Of a stretch of DNA of 64,000 nucleotides, positions 36,575 to 49,194 are shown in pieces. The stretch covers positions 1-64,000 of the forward strand of contig NW_027490185.1 in the NCBI RefSeq assembly GCF_050948175.1. The letters run 5' to 3'. The notes under the pieces were generated by a model. It did not search any database and was not told the origin of the DNA. It saw nothing but the letters and a program-made list of their open reading frames with translations. The position numbers and the translations under genes are program-made. Within the stretch, counting starts at the first letter, position 1. Every line of letters begins with the position of its first letter. This DNA comes from Xylocopa sonorina (taxonomy: Eukaryota; Arthropoda; Insecta; Hymenoptera; Apidae).

Positions 36575-37639
36575 CGAGATAACAAGGGAAAGGTGAAAAC
36601 GTACGAGCTGAACACGATCGCGTTCGGACTATCTTCAGCGCCTTTCCTCGTCATCAGGTATATTCATCAGCTAGCGGACGACGAAAAGGTGAATGCTCCT
36701 TTCGCATCGACCGTGCTCCAGCGAGATCTATACGTCGACGATCTCCTAACTGGCACAGATAATTACGAAGACGCTAGACAACTACGGGACCAGGTAATAA
36801 AGCTACTTAACGGCGGCAACCTCCACATTCAACAATGGGTCTCGAACGAACCGAAACTTTTAGTAGGACTTCCGGAAGGCGAAATTCACCCAAAGTATTT
36901 TGGAGACGCCACAATGAAAGCTCTTGGCGTTTCGTGGCACGCGTAGAACGACCGAATCATCTATTCCGTGGATCCAAACATCGATACGAGGATCACCAAA
37001 CGCACGATCTTATCCACCATGACAAAAATATTCGACCCGTTAGGTTTACTGGCGCCAGTAATAATAACGGCAAAAATATTTATGCAACACCTTTGGAAAC
37101 TGCAATTGGCCTGGGACGAATCGCTACCAACTATCCTCCATACAGAATGGTCCACGTACGTGAAGGAAATGCAGTTATATAACGAAACATTCTTCGAGTG
37201 ACACGTATGCCAATCGAAGGTGCGAAGGGTGGAATTACACAGGTTCTGCGACGCGAGCGAACGAGCATACGGTGCGTGCGTGTATCTACGGTCAGTCGAC
37301 AATCGCGGACGAATTAAAACGAGACTATTATGCGCGAAATTTCGGGTAGCACCAGTAAAAGTTGTCAGCCTCGCACGTCTCGAACTTTGCGGTGCGATGC
37401 TACTGACGTCTTTATTGTCTAACGTCCGAGATAATAATGCACGCCGATTCGACTCGATTAACTTCTGGACGCATTCCACGATAGTTTTAAATTGGCTGCA
37501 ACTCGAACCAGCCACGCTAAGAACATTCGTGGCAAATAGAGTGGCCGAAATTCAAACGAGGACCGATAGCGGCACGTCAGGTCAAACGACAATCCAGCGG
37601 ACCTCATATAGAGAGGACAAACACCGGCGGAATTCTTGA
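36575..37639 (+). pseudogene. pol: BEL/Pao reverse transcriptase palm and RNase H
   Basis: One frame carries the RT FGLSSAPF motif, the catalytic YVDDLLTG box, the KALGVSWH connection, KRTILSTMTKIFDPLGLLAP and then RNase H (RFCDASERAYGA, LARLELCGAML, STIVLNWLQ, TFVANRVAEIQ). In-frame stops lie at 36572-36574, 36944-36946 and 37199-37201. A further frameshift near 37572 moves the conserved NPADL segment to another frame. The order and spacing are normal for BEL/Pao, so the decay is by point changes rather than rearrangement. Confidence 0.88.
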
Positions 37640-37719
37640 AGCCCTCCATCTGACGTTATGGACCATCGTGGTTTGCCGACGATAACAGGGATTGGCCGAA
37701 ATCTACGTTCAACCTCGAT

Positions 37720-38544
37720 TTGAAAATACCCGATATTCATCCCCATACATGCTTGGCAACGACCATCCGTAGCAACGAAATTCTCGGCCGCTATTCAGAC
37801 ATCGCGAAATTAAGGAGGACCGTCGCGTATTGCCTCCGATTTCGCAAAAATTATTGTAACACAGGACCTCTAACCGTACGAGAGGTCCACGACGCTAGTG
37901 ATCGGATCTTGAGGCTCGTGAAAGCCTTCGCGTTCGAAAAAGAGATCCGAAATTTGAAGAACGGTACAGAGCTGCATCCAAACAGTAACCGGCTCTCGCT
38001 GCAGCCATTCTTAGACAGAACGGGAATTCTACAGGTAGGCGGTCGGCTACACAACGCAAACATTCCCTGCGGACAGAAACATCCGATCCTGCTTCCAAGA
38101 TCGCATCACATCACCGATCTGATCATTCGTCACACGCATTTAGAGGGACATCATTCGGGTATCAATACCACGCTGGCGACACTAAGGCAGAGGTATTGGC
38201 CCATTGATGGTAAGAAGTACATCTGGTGCTTCCGCGTAAAACCACCGGCCGTGAAATACGTAATGGGCACTCTACCTGCGTCACGCGAATCCGAATGCCG
38301 ATCCTTTAATAATTGCGGAACAGATTATTGCGGTCCTTTTTATATCAAGGAAAAACGTTTCCGAAATTGTGCGCGAGTAAAAATATATGTAGCAGTGTTT
38401 GTGTGCTTTGCAACGAGAGCGGTCTATCTTGAGATCGTCGGTGACATGACTACCGAAGCGTTCATCGCGGCATTGAAACGCTTCATCGGTCGTAGGGGCA
38501 TCTGTCGGAACATTTATTCCGACAACGGGACAAAATTTCGTTGA
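37720..38544 (+). pseudogene. pol: BEL/Pao integrase, zinc and core domains
   Basis: The frame covers the region before the integrase (GILQVGGRL, a BEL/Pao hallmark), the HH part of the zinc domain (HTHLEGHHSG), TLRQRYW, and the core with aspartates in TDYCGPF and SDNGT. Of the CxxC pair only the second cysteine remains: the motif reads YIWCFR, with tyrosine in place of the first cysteine. The frame ends four residues after SDNGT, where a one-base shift moves to the next segment. Confidence 0.88.
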
Positions 38545-38821
38545 AGTGAATAAAAAATTAAGCGCACTGTACCAAAAACTGCAAACGGACGATAAGGTAA
38601 GACACTTCCTCACGGGCAAGGGAATATCATGGCATTTCATGCCAGCTCCTTCTCCCAATTTCGGCGGCCTTTGGGAGGCAGCTGTGAAATCGTTTAAACA
38701 CCACGTCAAACGAGTCGTCGGGGAAGATACGGGTTACATTCGAATAGTTCAATACGTTCGCGATCGAAATCGAAGCGATCCTAACCTCCCGCCCGCTTAC
38801 TCCATTATCATCCGATCCTAA
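38531..38821 (+). pseudogene. pol: BEL/Pao integrase, C-terminal part of core
   Basis: Continuation of the integrase in the next frame. It contains FMPAPSPNFGGLWEAAVK; the glutamate of LWEAAVK is the third residue of the DDE triad. A stop at about 38819 interrupts the region before the conserved LTPTHFLIG, which lies in another frame (about 38829-38858). Confidence 0.85.
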
Positions 38822-38934
38822 TGGTCCCTAACTCCGACCCACTTCCTGATCGGCACGTAGTTTGCCCGAGACTGATTTCAGCGATACTCCTCGTAACTGA
38901 TTGTCACACTAGCAACACATCCAGAACGTCCAGC

Positions 38935-39209
38935 AGGAATTTTGAACCAGGTGGCACAAGGAGTATATACACCATCTGAACGAGCGAAAAAAATGGACCA
39001 AGGGCTACCACGAGATCAAGAAAAGATCCTTCGTAGTCTTAAGGGATGACTACGTCCTGCCTTTGCAGTGGCACTGCGGTCGAGTCGAAGAGGTGCACCC
39101 AGGTCCAGACAAGATCACCCGAACGGTCACCGTACGGACCAGCCAGGGGGTCTACAATCGCAACGTCAAGCAGTTAACGGAGCTCCCCACATCCCAGACG
39201 ATAGCGTGA
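38935..39209 (+). pseudogene. pol: BEL/Pao DUF5641 C-terminal domain
   Basis: The frame reads WHKEYIHHLNERKKW, then VLRDDYVLPLQW, GRVEEVHPGPDK and QGVYNRNVKQLTELP and ends at TGA 39207-39209. This is the domain that closes pol in BEL/Pao elements, just before the polypurine tract. It appears nearly intact in itself, but it is separated from the rest by frameshifts. Confidence 0.85.
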
Positions 39210-39283
39210 ACCATCGACGTCGAGGCGATATTCAGATCAAACCGATTTAGATTGATCGTCACGGTCTCTCAACGGGGAGAACA

Positions 39284-39390
39284 TGTTCCGACCGATGGAA
39301 CAAATAAAACGTGGGGCCTTCGAAGACTTTATTTATTACACTTTTGTGGTGAAAAGGCTATTTTTGAGATTAAGACGTTTTAAGTAATTT
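39284..39390 (+). mobile_element. Fragment of BEL/Pao 3' LTR
   Basis: It starts TGTTCCGACC directly after the purine-rich AACGGGGAGAACA, as expected for a 3' LTR. It contains AATAAA (at about 39303). It stops near 39390, where degenerate inverted satellite resumes (ATTGCTTCGATACGTGGACATC). Confidence 0.55.
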
Positions 39391-40589
39391 CGTAAATATA
39401 TCTATTGCTTCGATACGTGGACATCTAGATGCGATATCGCGTTTTACCAAGCATTATAACTCTATTGCTTCGATTACTTGACATCTAGTAACGCTATTCC
39501 GTCGCTAAGAAGTGTGGGATTTACATTCTCTTGAAGTAATGACGAAAAATATATAACGCGTTGCATTGAATTACATCATAACGTGAACCATAGATTTGAG
39601 ATACGAAATCGCGTTTTATGAAGAATTGGAACTGTACTGCTTCGATTCGTAGACACCTGGAAGCACTATTCCGTTGCAAGGTAGAGTCGCATTTACATTC
39701 TTTTGAAGTGCAGACGAGGTACACATAACGCATTGCATTGAATATTACATCTTATGATGAGACATAGAAATGAGATGCGACATGGCGTTTTATGAAGAGT
39801 TAGAACACTATTGCTTCGATACGTAGACATCTAGTAACCCTGTTGCGTAGCAAGGAAGGGCGACATTTACATTCTCTAGAGGTGTAGACGAGACATACAT
39901 AACGCGTTGCACTGAATATTACATCCTATCGTGAGACATAGAAATGATGTGCGATATCGCGCTTCATAAAGGGTTTGGATTCTATTGCTTCGAAACATAG
40001 GCACCTAGAAACTCTGTTCCGGAGCTAGGAGGCGTTGCATTTACATTCTTTAGAATTATCGACAATAAATACATAACGCGTTGCATTGAGTTGCATCTGG
40101 CCATGAAACATCGAAATGATTTGCGATATCCGGTTTTATAAAGAATTAGAACTGTATTGCTTCGATACGTAGACGTATGGAAACGCTCATCGACCGCAAG
40201 GATGTGTGGGATTTACATTCTCTTGAAGTGTTGACGAGATGTACATAACGTGCTGCATTGAATATTGCATCTTATCATGAGTCATAGAAATGAGATGCCA
40301 TATCGCGTTTTAGTAATCATTAGAACTCTATTTCTTCCATATGTAGACATCGAGAAGCGCTATTCCGTCGCAAGGAAGTGTGGCACTTTCATTCGATTGA
40401 AGTGCTGACGAGATATACATAACGCGTTGCATTGATGTTACATCTTCTCATGAGACATAGAAATGATATGAGATATCGTGTTTCATGAGGCATTAGAACT
40501 CTATTGTTTCGATATGTAGACATCTAATACTCCATTCCGTAGCAAAGATGTGTGGTGCTTTACATTCTTTTGAAGTGTTTACAAGATAT
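39391..40589 (-). repeat. Diverged 174-bp satellite, minus orientation
   Basis: Monomers of a subtype with ATATACATAACGCGTTGCATTGAA and CTATTCCGTCGCAAGGAAGTGTGG. The subtype is related to the plus-orientation relics near 15900-16360 and 17771-17960. It is more diverged than the arrays on either side. Confidence 0.93.
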
Positions 40590-40960
40590 TATCTGCCCTG
40601 CACCAGGACGGTGATCGGGCGTGGTTCCTGGCCCAGACTGGTATACCTAGACTGAATCTACCATCTTCCAACCAGTTACACCCACCTCACTGAAACGGGC
40701 GATTGAAGAATCCAGATGTGCCGCGGCGCCTTTCCCGCGGGTGCGTCCTTTAGCTACTCCGTTGGTGGGGACGAATCTTAACCGCCGGAGTACCCACGGG
40801 GAACCACGGAGAGGCGAACTCACTTCGTGTACGCGATTCGCTCACTCTGACCCTTTTTGAATTAGGATGGATCGGTTTGGCCAAATTTGTAGATGATGCA
40901 GACTGCCAGCCTCAGTATCATTCAATTTTCCTCTATGAATGTGGCTCGGACTAGCTTGGG
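40590..40960. mobile_element. Unidentified GC-rich insert, about 370 bp
   Basis: Foreign sequence starting near TATCTGCCCTGCACCAGG and ending CTAGCTTGGG, in the middle of a satellite monomer. The flanks AAGTGTTTACAAGATAT (40573-40589) and AAGTGTTGACGGGATGT (40962-40978) are the same monomer segment, so about 17 bp are duplicated, with four mismatches. This fits an old LINE- or SINE-type insertion. There is no poly-A tail and no open frame of note, and I do not recognise the family. Confidence 0.6.
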
Positions 40961-41876
40961 CAAGTGTTGACGGGATGTACATAACGTGTTGTATTGAATT
41001 ACATCATATCATGAAAAATTGAAATGAGATGCGATATCACGTTATACGATGGAATAGAGCTGTATTGCTTCGATACATAGACATCTAGGAAAGCTATTCC
41101 GTAGCAAGGAAGTGTGGCATTTACATTCTTCTTAAGTGTAGACGTGATATACTTAAAGAGTTCCATTGAATGTTACATCTTATCATGGGACATAGAAGTG
41201 AGATGCGATATCGCGTTCTATAAAGGAATAGAACAATACTTCTTCGATACGTAAACATCAAGGAACGCTATTCCGTAACATGGAAGTGTAGGATTTACAT
41301 CCGTTTGATGTGTTAGATATACAAAGCACGTAGCGTTGATAGTACATCTTATCATGAGACATAGAAACGAAATGCCATATCGCGTTTCATGAAGCGTTAG
41401 AACTCTATTACTTCGATTTGGAGACATCTAGAGATTCTATTCCATAGCAAGGAAGAGTGGGCTTTACAACCTTTCGAAATGTTGACGAGATATAATTAAC
41501 GCGTTGCATTCAATTAGATCTTATCAGAAAACATATAAATGAGATGCGATATTGCGTTTTATGAAACATTAGAACTCTACTCCTTCGATGCACAGACATC
41601 CAGAAACGTTAGTCCGTCGCATGGAAATGTGGGATTTACATTCTCTTGAAGTATTGAGGAGATATACATACCGCACTGCATTGAATATTACATATAATCA
41701 TTGGACATAGAAATGAGATACGATATCGCGTCTTGTGAAGCATTAGAACTCTATTGCTTCGATATGTAGACATTTAGGGACGTATTACGTAGCAAGGAAG
41801 AGTGGGCTTTACATTCTTTTGAACTGTTGATAATTAACCCGTTTCATTGAATATTACATCTTATCATGAGACATAA
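40961..41876 (-). repeat. Diverged 174-bp satellite, minus orientation
   Basis: About five monomers of the same GCGTTGCATTGAA subtype as 39391-40589. The array is cut after ATGAGACATAAAA by the next insert. Confidence 0.93.
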
Positions 41877-42912
41877 AAGGGCATGAGGCACTGCCCACGT
41901 ATTAGCGGACGAGACGACGTAGGAACTCTTTCCTCCCCGCGCGTCGAGTACGCTTCATAGAAAGTTCAGTGTTCATCGTGGGTACTTGCACACAGGAGGA
42001 CGACGGCACGCCTAAGCGCTGGTTCGCTCTACCTTACCGGGATCGACCTTAGTTCAAGACACCCTTGTTACGGCAGAGGTGAAGTAAGAGCGGCTAAGCG
42101 TTGGTGCGCTCTAACCGTCCAGCTTCAAGACTGTCGCAGATGAAATAGTGCGAAATAGTAATAATACGCGAGCGTACCCGTGGAATAGAGTCGAAGGAGA
42201 TTGTAGTATAATAAAGAGACATCGAATCGGGTAAAATTAGTGTATATTCTATGAATACTATCCTAATACAAACACTAAGACTATGTTACTAAATATGAGT
42301 ACAAAATGAAATAGAGATGAGACTAAGTTATAATAAAGACTTCTCTATGGGAGATGGAATAGAAACGACTGCATTGGAGCTGGTAGCTCGCTGCAGGATA
42401 CAACGGAGGCAGATTCGATCTGCTCGGTTCGGCGTTCGGATTAGAAGTCTCGTATCGGAAGCACGTTCACCACCTCCTCGGGTCGCGCCGCGCGCGAGTG
42501 TCTGGGCCTTCGCGGTGGGGCAGACGGTGGAGTAGGGCGGCCACTCGGCCCTCGTGATGGGGCGGCCGGTCGGAGTGGGGTGCGGCTCACGTTGAGCGTG
42601 AGCCGCGAGCGTCGAGTGTGCGCGCGAGCGCATCGCAGATTATCTCTAATCGAACTTAGAATTCGATGTGTGTGTTGTTGTATGTATGTACACAGTCGTG
42701 TAGCGTGCTTAACCTAAGGTTACACGTATGGAGGGTAAGTATGTGGGTACGTGCTGCTGTACTCTACGTCCTTGTAGCTCTGTCTCCTCGTCCTGAGGCG
42801 CCGGGACGCCGTGCGGTCCTCGCACGTATGCTGCGGTTGCAGATGCTGACGGATGAGCGGTTGCTGGACCTGGAGCAGGCCGGAGGGTGGCAGGCGTCAC
42901 GCCTGACGTTAC
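41877..42912. mobile_element. Unidentified composite insert, about 1 kb
   Basis: Three parts. A mixed-composition part (41877-42200) has an imperfect internal duplication around TAAGCGCTGGTTCGCTC (42013) and TAAGCGTTGGTGCGCTC (42094). An AT-rich part (42200-42360) is next. A very GC-rich part (42380-42910) includes a perfect 10-bp hairpin at 42582-42606. The flanks omit about 60 bp of a monomer and show no target duplication. AT-rich then GC-rich order and the shared GACTAAGTTA motif suggest a relation to the insert at 49076-50621. Open frames on both strands overlap each other and look like chance. Confidence 0.5.
42582..42606. repeat. Perfect 10-bp hairpin
   Basis: GCGGCTCACG (42582-42591) and CGTGAGCCGC (42597-42606) are perfect reverse complements around TTGAG. 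There is no T-run after it, so it is not obviously a terminator. Confidence 0.85.
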
Positions 42913-45900
42913 CGTAGACATCTAGAATTACTATTCCGTGGCAAGGTAGTTTGGCATTTACATGCTTCTGAAGTGTAGACGAGATATACATAACACTCCC
43001 CAATGAATATTATATCTTATCATGAGAAATAGAAATGAGATGCGATATCGCGTATTAAGAAGCATTAGAACTCTATTGTTTAGATACGTAGACATCTGCA
43101 AATGCTATTTCGTAGCAAGGAAGTGTCGCACTTACATTCATATCAAGTGTATGCGAGGTATATATAAGACTCTGCAAAGAATATCATATCTTATCATGCA
43201 ACATAGAATTGAGATGCGATATCGAGTTTAAAGGAACATTAGAACTGTATTGCTTCGATACGTAGAAATCTGGAAACGCTATTTCCTAGGAAGGAAATTT
43301 GGCATTTACATTCTTTTGATGTGTAGACGAGGTATACATAACACTTCTCAATGAATTTTATATCATATCGTGAAAAATATTAATGAGACGCGATATCGCG
43401 TTTTAAGACGCATTAGAACTCTAATGCTTCGATACGTAGACATCTGGAAACGCATTTCCTAGCAAGGAAGTGTGGCATTTACATTACTTGAAGTGTAGAC
43501 GAGGTATACATAACACTTCGCAATGACTATTATACCTTATCATGAATCATGGAAATGAGATGCGATATCTCGTTTTAAGAAGCAGTAGAACTCTATTGCT
43601 TCGATACGTAGACATCTGGAAACGCTATTTCCTAGAAGGGAAGTGTCGCATTTACATTCATTTGAAGTGTAGACGAGGAATACACAACACTTCGCAATGA
43701 ATATTATATCTTATCCTGAAACATAGAAATGAGATGCGATATCGCGTTTTGAGAAGCATTAGAACTCTATAGCTACGATACGTAGACATCTGCAAACGCT
43801 ATTTCCTAGCAAGCAATAGTCACATTTACATTCTTTTGAAGTGAATTCGAGGTTTACATGACACTTCGGAATGAATATTATATCCTATCACGAAACATAG
43901 AAATGGGATGCGATATCGCGAGATAAGAAGCATTAGAACGCTATTGCTACGCTACGTAGACATCTGCAAACGCTATTTCCTAGCAAGCAATAGTCGCATT
44001 TACATTCTTTTGAAGTGAATACGAGGTATACATGACATTTCGCAATGAATATTATATCTTATCATGAAACACAGAAGAGAGATGGGATATCGCGTTCTAA
44101 GAAGCATTAGAACCCTATGGCCTCGATGCGATGACATCTGCAAACGCTATTTCCTAGCATGGAAGTGTCGCATTTACATTCTTTTGATGTGAACACGAGG
44201 TATACATAACACTGCACAGTGTATTTTATATCTTATCATGAAACATAGAAATGAGATGCGATATGACGATTTGTGTAGCATTAGAGCTCTATTGCTACGA
44301 TACGTAGACATCTGCAAACGCTATTTCCTAGCAAGGAAGTGTCGCATTTACATTCTTTTGAGGTGAATACGAGGTATACATAACACTGCACAATGGATAT
44401 TATATCTTATCATGAAACATAGAAATGAGATGCGATATCGCGACTTAAGAAGCATTAGAATTATATTGCTTCGATACGTAGACATCTGCAAACACTATTT
44501 CCTAGCAAGGATGTGTCGCATTTACATTCATTTGAAGTGTATGCGAGGTATACATGACACTACGCAATGAATATTATATACTATCATGAAACATTGAAAT
44601 GAGAAACGATGTCGCGTTTTGAGAAGCATTAGAGCACTAATTCTACGATACGTAGACATCTGCAAACGCTATTTCCTAGCAAGAAAGTGTCGCATTTACA
44701 TTCTATTGATGTGAATACGAGGTATACATAACACTGCACAGTGTATATTATATCTTATCATGAAACATAGAAATGAGATGCGATATGGCGATTTAAGAAG
44801 CATTAGAACACTATTGTTACTATACGTTGACATCTGCGAACAATATTTCCTAGCAAGGAAGTGTCGCATTTACATTCTTTTGATGTGAATACGAGGTATA
44901 CATAACACTCCAAAATGAATATTATATCTTATCACGCAACATAGAAATGAAATGCGACATCTCGTTTTAAGAAGCATTAGAACTCTATTGCTACGATACG
45001 TAGACATCAGCAAACGCTATTTCCTAGCATGGAAGTGTCGCATTTACATTCTTTTGAAGTGAATTCGAGGTATACATGACACTTCGCAATGAATATTATA
45101 TCTTATCATGAAACATAGAAGTGAGATGCGATATCGCATTTTAGGAAGCATTAGAACACTATTGCTACGATACGTAGACATCTGCAAACGCTATTTCCTA
45201 GCATGGAAGTGTCGCACTTACATTCATTTGAAGAGAATACGAGATATAGATGACACTTCGCAATGAATATTATATCTTATCATGAAACACAGGAATGAGG
45301 TGCTATATTGCGTTTTGAGAATCATTAGAACTCTATTGCTAATATACGTAGACATCTGCAAACTCTATTTCGTACCATTAATATGTCGCACTTACATTCC
45401 ATTGTAGTGAACACGAGGTATACATAACATTACACAATGAATATTATATCTTATTACGAAACATAGAAGTGAGATGCGATATCGCGATTTAAGAAGCGCT
45501 AGAACTCTATTGCTACGATGCGTAGACATCTGCAAACGCTATTTCCTAGCATGGAAGTGTCGCATTTACATTCTTTTCAAGTGAATACGAGGTATACATA
45601 ACACTCCACAATGAATATTATATCTTATCACGAAACATAGAAATGAAGTGCGACATCTCGTTTTAAGAAGCATTAGAACTCTCTTGCTACGATACGTAGA
45701 CATCTGCAAACCCTAATTCCTAGCATGGAAGTGTCGCATTTACATTCCATTGAAGTGAATACGAGGTGTGCATGTCACTTCGCAATGGATATTATATCTT
45801 ATCTCGAAACATAGAAGTGAGATGCGATATCGCATATTTAGAAGCATTAGAACACTATTGCTACGATACGTAGACATCTGCAAACGCTATTTCCTAGCAT

Positions 45901-48900
45901 GCAAGTGTCGCATTTACATTCTTTTGAAGTGAATACGAGGTATACATGACACTTCGCAATGAATATTATATCTTATCATGAAACATAGAAGTGAGATGCG
46001 ATATCGCGTTTTAGGAATCATTAGAACTCTATTTCTACGATACGTAGACATCTGCAAACGATATTTCCTAGCATGGAAGTGTTGCATTTACATTCTCTTG
46101 AAGTGGATACGAGATATACATGACACTTCCCAATGAATATTATATCTTATCATGAAACATAGGAATGAGGTTCTATATTACGTTTTGAGAAGCATTAGAA
46201 CTCTATTGCTAATATACGTAGACATCAGCAAACGCTGTTTCCTAGCATGGAAGTGTCGCATTTACATTCTTTTGAAGTGAATACGAGGTATATACGACAA
46301 TTCGCAAGGAATATTATATCTTATCATGAAACATAGAAATGAGATGCGATATCTCGTTTTAAGAAGTATTAGAACTCCATTCTTACGATACGTGGTCATC
46401 TGGAAACGCTATTACCTAGCAAGGAAGTGTCGCATTTACATTCTTTTGAAGTGAATACGAGGTATACATGACACTTCGCAATGAATACTATATCTTGTCA
46501 AGAAACATATATGAGAGATGCGATATCGCGTTTTAAGAAGCATTAGAACTCTATTTTTACGATACGTAGACATCTGCAAACAATATTTCCTAGCAAGGAA
46601 GTGTCGCATTTACAATCTTTTGAAGTGAATACGAGGTATACATAACACTCCACAATGAATATTATATCTTATCATGAAACATAGGAATGAGGTGCTATAT
46701 CGAGTTTTGAGAAGCATTAGAACTCTATTGCTAATATACGTAGACATCAGCAAACGCTATTTCCTAGCATGCAAGTGTCGCATTTATAATCTTTTGAAGT
46801 GAATACGAGGTATACATAACACTCCACAATGAATATTATATCTTATCATGAAACATAGGAATGAGGTGCTATATCGAGTTTTGAGAAGCATTAGAACTCT
46901 ATTGCTAATATACGTAGACATCAGCAAACGCTATTTCCTAGCATGGAAGTGTCGCATTTACATTCTTTTGAAGTGAATACGAGGTATACACGACAATTCG
47001 CAATGAAAATTATATCTTATCATGAAACATAGAAATGTGATGCGTTATCTCGTTTTAGGAAGCATTAGAACTCTATTGCTACGATACGTAGACACCGGCA
47101 AACGCTATTTCCTAGGATGGATGTGTCGCATTTACATTCTTTTGAAGTGAATACGAGGTAGACATAACACTCCAAAATGAATATTATATCTTCTCGTGAA
47201 GCTTAGCAGTGAGATGCGATATCGCGTTTAAAGAAGCATTAGAACTCTATTGCTACGATACGTACACATCTGCAAAGGCTATTTCCTAGCATGGATGTGC
47301 CGCATTTACATTCTTTTGAAGTGAGTACGAGGTACACATGACACTTCGCAATGATTATTATATCTTATCATGAAACATAGAAGTGAGATGCGATATCGCG
47401 TTTTATGAAGCATTAGAACCCTATTGCTACGATACATAGACATCTGCAAACGCTACTTCCTAGAATGGAAGTGTCGCATTTACATTCTTTTGAAGTGAAT
47501 ACGAGGTAAACATGACACATCGCAATGAATATTATATCTTATCATGAAACATAGGAGTGAGATGCGATATCGCATTTTAAGAAGCGCTAGAACTCTATTG
47601 CTACGATACGTAGATATGTGGAAACGCTATTTCGTAGCAAGGAAGTGTCGCGTTTACATTCTTTTGAACTGAATACGAGGTATACATAACACTCCACAAT
47701 GAATATTATATCTTATCATGAAACATAGAAACGAGGAGCTATATCGCGTTTTAAGTAGCATTAGAACTCTATTGCTTCGATACGTAGATATCTGCAAACG
47801 CTATTTCCTAGCAAGGAAGTGTCGCATTTACATTCTTTTGAAGTGAATACGAGGTATACATAACACTCCACAATGAATATTATATCTTATCATTAAACAT
47901 AGAAATGAGGTGCTATATCGCGTTTTAAGAAGCATTAGAACACTATTGCTAATATACGTAGAAATCTGCAAACGCTATTTCCTAGCAAGGAAGTGTCGCA
48001 TTTACATTCCATTGAAGTGAATACGAGGTATACATGACACTTCGCAATGAATATTATATCTTATCATGAAACGTAGAACTGAGATGCGATATCGCGCTTT
48101 AAGAAACATTAGAACTCTGTTGCTACGATACGCAGACATCTGCAATCGCTATTTTCTAGCAATGAAGTGTCGCATTTACATTCATTTGAAGTGAACACGA
48201 GGTATACATAACACTCCACAATGAATATAATATCTTATCATGAAACATAGAAATGAGGTGCTATATCGCGTTTTAAGATGCATTAGAACCCTATTGCTAA
48301 TATACGTAGAAATCTGCAAACGCTATTTCCTAGCAAGGAAGTGTCGCACTTACATTCCATTGAAGTGAATACGAGGTATACATGACACTTCGCAATGAAT
48401 ATTATATCTTGTCATGAAACACAGAAGTGAGATGCGATATCGCGTTTTAAGAAACATTAGAACTCTGTTGCTACGATACGCAGACATCTGCAATCGCTAT
48501 TTCCTAGCACGTAAGTGTTTCATTTACATACTTTAGAAGTGAGTACGAAGTATACGTGACACTTCGCAATTAATATTATATCTTATCATGAAACATAGAA
48601 ATGGGATGTGGTATCCCGTGTTAAGAAGCTTTAGATCTCTGTTGCCTCGATACGTACATATCTGAAATCGCTATTTTCTAGCAATGAAGTGTCGCATTTA
48701 CATTCATTTGAAGTGAACACGAGGTATACATGACACTTCGCAATGAATATTATATCTTATCATGAAACGTAGAAATGAGATGCGATATCTCGATAAAAGA
48801 AGCATTAGAACTCTATTGTTTCGATACGTAGACATCTGGAAACGCGATTTCCTAGCAAGGATGTGTCGCATTTACATTCATTAGAAGTGTAGACGAGGAG

Positions 48901-49075
48901 TACATAACACTTCGCAACGAATCATATATCTTATCATGAGGCATAGAAATGAGACGCGATATGGCGATTCAGGAAGCATTAGAGCTCTACTTCTTCGATA
49001 CGTAGATATCTGCAAACCTTATTTCCTAGCAAGGAAGTGTCGCATTTACATTCTCTTGAGGTGAATACGAGGTAT
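42913..49075 (-). repeat. 174-bp satellite array, minus orientation
   Basis: About 35 ordinary inverted monomers with good conservation (GATACGTAGACATCTGC, CGCTATTTCCTAGCATGG or AAGG). Local near-identical repeats occur. The AGGAATGAGGTGCTATATCGAG variant is repeated one monomer apart at about 46682 and 46856. A pair near 47870-48070 is repeated two monomers on at 48220-48420. The array stops inside GAGGTAT at 49075. Confidence 0.96.
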
Positions 49076-49194
49076 CACGTCCGGTGAAACTATTTTCCGT
49101 TGCTCCGGAGGCTTTACGACACGAGCCTATTTTTCGGTAATTCGGTCCGCGGGAACGCGTTAAGACCGGGTCCGACAATTCGGCTGACGCGACA

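Larger units (their letters stand above)
35704..39390 (+). mobile_element. BEL/Pao LTR retrotransposon relic
   Basis: It lies within minus-orientation satellite. Recognisable pol domains follow in the normal BEL/Pao order: A17-type protease, reverse transcriptase, RNase H, zinc-binding and core integrase, and DUF5641. There is no 5' LTR or gag; the left end is truncated. On the right a purine-rich tract (about 39271-39282) is followed by TGTTCCGACC (39284), probably the start of the 3' LTR, which is cut after about 107 bp. GC content is visibly higher than in the satellite. No target duplication is seen. Confidence 0.9.

Noticed and set aside
36961..37515. 184-codon minus-strand frame
   Set aside because: Antisense shadow of the BEL/Pao RT/RNase H region, which has clear motifs on the plus strand.
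40590..40960. Ribosomal RNA or other structured RNA gene
   Set aside because: The GC-rich, rRNA-like look prompted the idea, but I cannot match it to conserved rRNA, 5S or snRNA cores.
42317..43003. Several open frames on both strands (69-101 codons)
   Set aside because: They overlap each other in a GC-rich patch; some run into satellite. Typical of chance frames.
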